From positions 93,060 through 157,059 of the forward strand of contig NZ_CP083985.1 in NCBI RefSeq assembly GCF_020172665.1: a stretch of 64,000 nucleotides of DNA, in the 5' to 3' direction. The notes under the pieces are model-generated. The model did not search any database. It had not been told where the DNA came from and was given only the letters and a program-made list of their open reading frames with translations. The translations under genes and the position numbers were made by a program. Origin of the DNA: [Mycobacterium] zoologicum. GTDB lineage: Bacteria > Actinomycetota > Actinomycetes > Mycobacteriales > Mycobacteriaceae. Positions 62,886-64,000 of the stretch are shown piece after piece (position 1 is the stretch's first letter; the number at the start of each line of letters is the position of its first letter).

Positions 62886-63338
62886 ATGAACTGGAACTTC
62901 CTCGGCACGAACTGGCACTTGTTCGGTGACCTGGCCGCGGTCGCCTTCGTAGTGCTGCTGGTGGCGGCGACCGGGGTGTTCTTCCACATCCGGCGCCTGC
63001 GCAACCGGGCGCCGCTGCCGATCAGCGAGGGAGTCGGGGCCCGCAAAGCGGTCTTGGCCAAGGTGCGCAAGGGCGAGCCGCTCTCGCCGCAGGAGCATGA
63101 GTTCGTCGGCCGGGTGATCGACGACCACCGCACTGCGCTGGCGTTCTGCATTCCCGCCGCGATCTTCTCGCTGGGCTGCTTCTATGTGCTCGGCAGCCTG
63201 GAGCAACTGCACGGCGCCACCCCGTCCGAACGCACCTTCATCGGGGTGATCCCGATGTTCGGCTCGTTGAACGTGACCGCCCAGACGCTGCGGATCGCCA
63301 AACTCAAGAAGCGCCTGCCGGTTTCGGTGACGCAGTGA
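62886..63338 (+). CDS. Membrane protein preceding mmpS/mmpL, unknown function
   Basis: 150 residues, two to three helices: FGDLAAVAFVVLLVAATGVF near the N terminus and LAFCIPAAIFSLGCFYVLGS in the middle, with a positively charged segment between them (ARKAVLAKVRKGEPLSPQEH). No family recognised. First gene of the operon; the stop overlaps the mmpS GTG by 4 bases, so it is coupled to the transporter and may be an accessory subunit. Confidence 0.7.
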   Translation: MNWNFLGTNWHLFGDLAAVAFVVLLVAATGVFFHIRRLRNRAPLPISEGVGARKAVLAKVRKGEPLSPQEHEFVGRVIDDHRTALAFCIPAAIFSLGCFYVLGSLEQLHGATPSERTFIGVIPMFGSLNVTAQTLRIAKLKKRLPVSVTQ

Positions 63339-63760
63339 GCTCGCTGCTGGCGCGGGCCTGGCTGCCGCTGGTCGCGGTGGTCGCGCTCGGCCTCGGCGCG
63401 ATCGGGATGTGGAAAGTGCACCAGATGTCGGCTCCCGGGCCGGTTCTGACGGTCAACCCGCCGCAGGCACCCGAACAGTTCACGCCGAAGACGTTGAGCT
63501 ACGAGGTATTCGGCTCACCCGGGGCGGGTGTGCTGCTGTCTTACGTCGACCTCAATGGGTACCCGCACACCGTCGAACTGGACTCCTTGCCGTGGCGCCA
63601 TGACGAGACCACGATGCTGACGGTGGTGTCGGGCAGCGTCTCGGTGCAGGTGCGCGGCGACTACGTCGGCTGCCGGATCCTGGTCAACGACGTCGTCCGC
63701 GACGAGCACACCAACGCCCGCGACAACGCCGACATCGCCTGCCGGGTCAAGTCCGCATGA
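63335..63760 (+). CDS. MmpS-family membrane-anchored accessory protein
   Basis: 141 residues from GTG 63335. One N-terminal helix (LARAWLPLVAVVALGLGAIG) then a beta-rich periplasmic domain with KTLSYEVFGSPGAGVLLSYV, VELDSLPWRHDETTML and SVQVRGDYVGCRILVNDVV, typical of MmpS proteins. MmpS partners with MmpL RND transporters in lipid or siderophore export. Overlaps mmpL by ATGA. Confidence 0.88.
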   Translation: MSSLLARAWLPLVAVVALGLGAIGMWKVHQMSAPGPVLTVNPPQAPEQFTPKTLSYEVFGSPGAGVLLSYVDLNGYPHTVELDSLPWRHDETTMLTVVSGSVSVQVRGDYVGCRILVNDVVRDEHTNARDNADIACRVKSA

Positions 63761-64000
63761 GCGTTGATCGCAAGGCGCGCCCGTTGGGCGCCCGGCTGGT
63801 GCGGGTGCTGGCCGTACCCATCATGGTCTTCTGGGCTCTGCTGGCGGCGGTGACGAATACCTTTGTGCCGCAGGTGGAGAGGGTCGCCGAGGAGCTCGCC
63901 GGGCCGATGGTGCCGACATATGCGCCCTCGCAGGCCGCGATGCTCGCGATCGGCGAGAAGTTCCAGGAGTCCACCTCCACCAGCATGACGATGCTGGTAC
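63757..64000 (+). CDS. MmpL-family RND transporter, N-terminal part (cut by window end)
   Basis: Only the first about 81 residues are inside the window. After a basic start (MSVDRKARPLGARLVRVLAV) comes the first transmembrane helix (VLAVPIMVFWALLAAVTNTF) and the beginning of periplasmic domain 1. The motif AMLAIGEKFQESTSTSMTML matches the early porter-domain segment of MmpL (IG..F.ES.S.S..M). MmpL proteins export lipids or drugs using proton-motive force. Partial. Confidence 0.85.
   Translation, partial: MSVDRKARPLGARLVRVLAVPIMVFWALLAAVTNTFVPQVERVAEELAGPMVPTYAPSQAAMLAIGEKFQESTSTSMTMLV

Noticed and set aside
1..64000. CRISPR arrays, tRNA/rRNA genes, insertion sequences, prophage genes
   Set aside because: Scanned for spaced direct repeats, cloverleaf arms with CCA ends, and transposase or integrase motifs; none recognised.

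Overview
The window reads as high-GC actinobacterial DNA from a member of the Mycobacteriaceae. Supporting features are a complete type VII secretion locus with PE, PPE and Esx genes, two further PPE genes with the SVPPSW signature, an MmpS/MmpL pair, F420-type luciferase-like oxidoreductases, paired acyl-CoA dehydrogenases, a 13E12-repeat relic, ergothioneine genes and several VapBC pairs. The secretion locus has the gene order and Esx sequences of M. tuberculosis ESX-2 (Rv3884c-Rv3895c), which points to a slow grower or related lineage. I cannot name the species. No rRNA, tRNA, CRISPR array, transposase or integrase was recognised.

Layout. 1-5.4 kb (minus strand) is a compact redox run: egtA, egtD (its frame runs on into a DUF417 membrane protein), a flavodoxin-like protein, an ECF sigma factor, a zinc-type anti-sigma and a DoxX protein. 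It abuts a wrecked sugar-transporter gene at 5.4-6.1 kb that keeps its promoter and operator. 6.4-9.7 kb is an accessory patch with three vapBC pairs of different antitoxin folds (one toxin has no normal start codon), a 13E12 relic and an enoyl-CoA hydratase gene. 9.7-26.6 kb is ESX-2, transcribed on the minus strand from eccB to eccA.

26.8-38.9 kb carries small membrane proteins, two Tat-exported DUF1906 paralogues, a CruF-like protein, a TesB-ALDH-SDR-LLM operon, and an operon of DUF1906, a kinase fusion, an ABC-F ATPase and an LLM enzyme. 38.8-42.1 kb holds a hydratase and a FadE pair. 42.1-46.4 kb (minus strand) is an operon of two PPE genes, an SbtA-like bicarbonate permease and a secreted DUF732 protein. 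47.0-52.1 kb is a leaderless FadE-FadE-hydrolase-hydratase-TetR operon followed by an SCO6745-type gene.

52.1-60.9 kb contains a fused HadA/HadB-type dehydratase and an IclR regulator. The regulator is divergent from an operon of SDR, acetoacetate-decarboxylase-like protein and three tandem amidohydrolases, followed by an HsaA-like flavin enzyme. 61.0-62.0 kb contains two truncated gene fragments back to back and a parDE module. 62.2-64.0 kb is a TetR-controlled membrane protein-mmpS-mmpL operon cut by the window end.

Functionally, ESX-2 builds an inner-membrane export machine for the EsxC/EsxD and PE/PPE pairs. Most of the rest is acyl-CoA and small-molecule catabolism in short regulated operons with ATGA/GTGA overlaps. 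Toxin-antitoxin pairs and gene relics mark the rearranged stretches.
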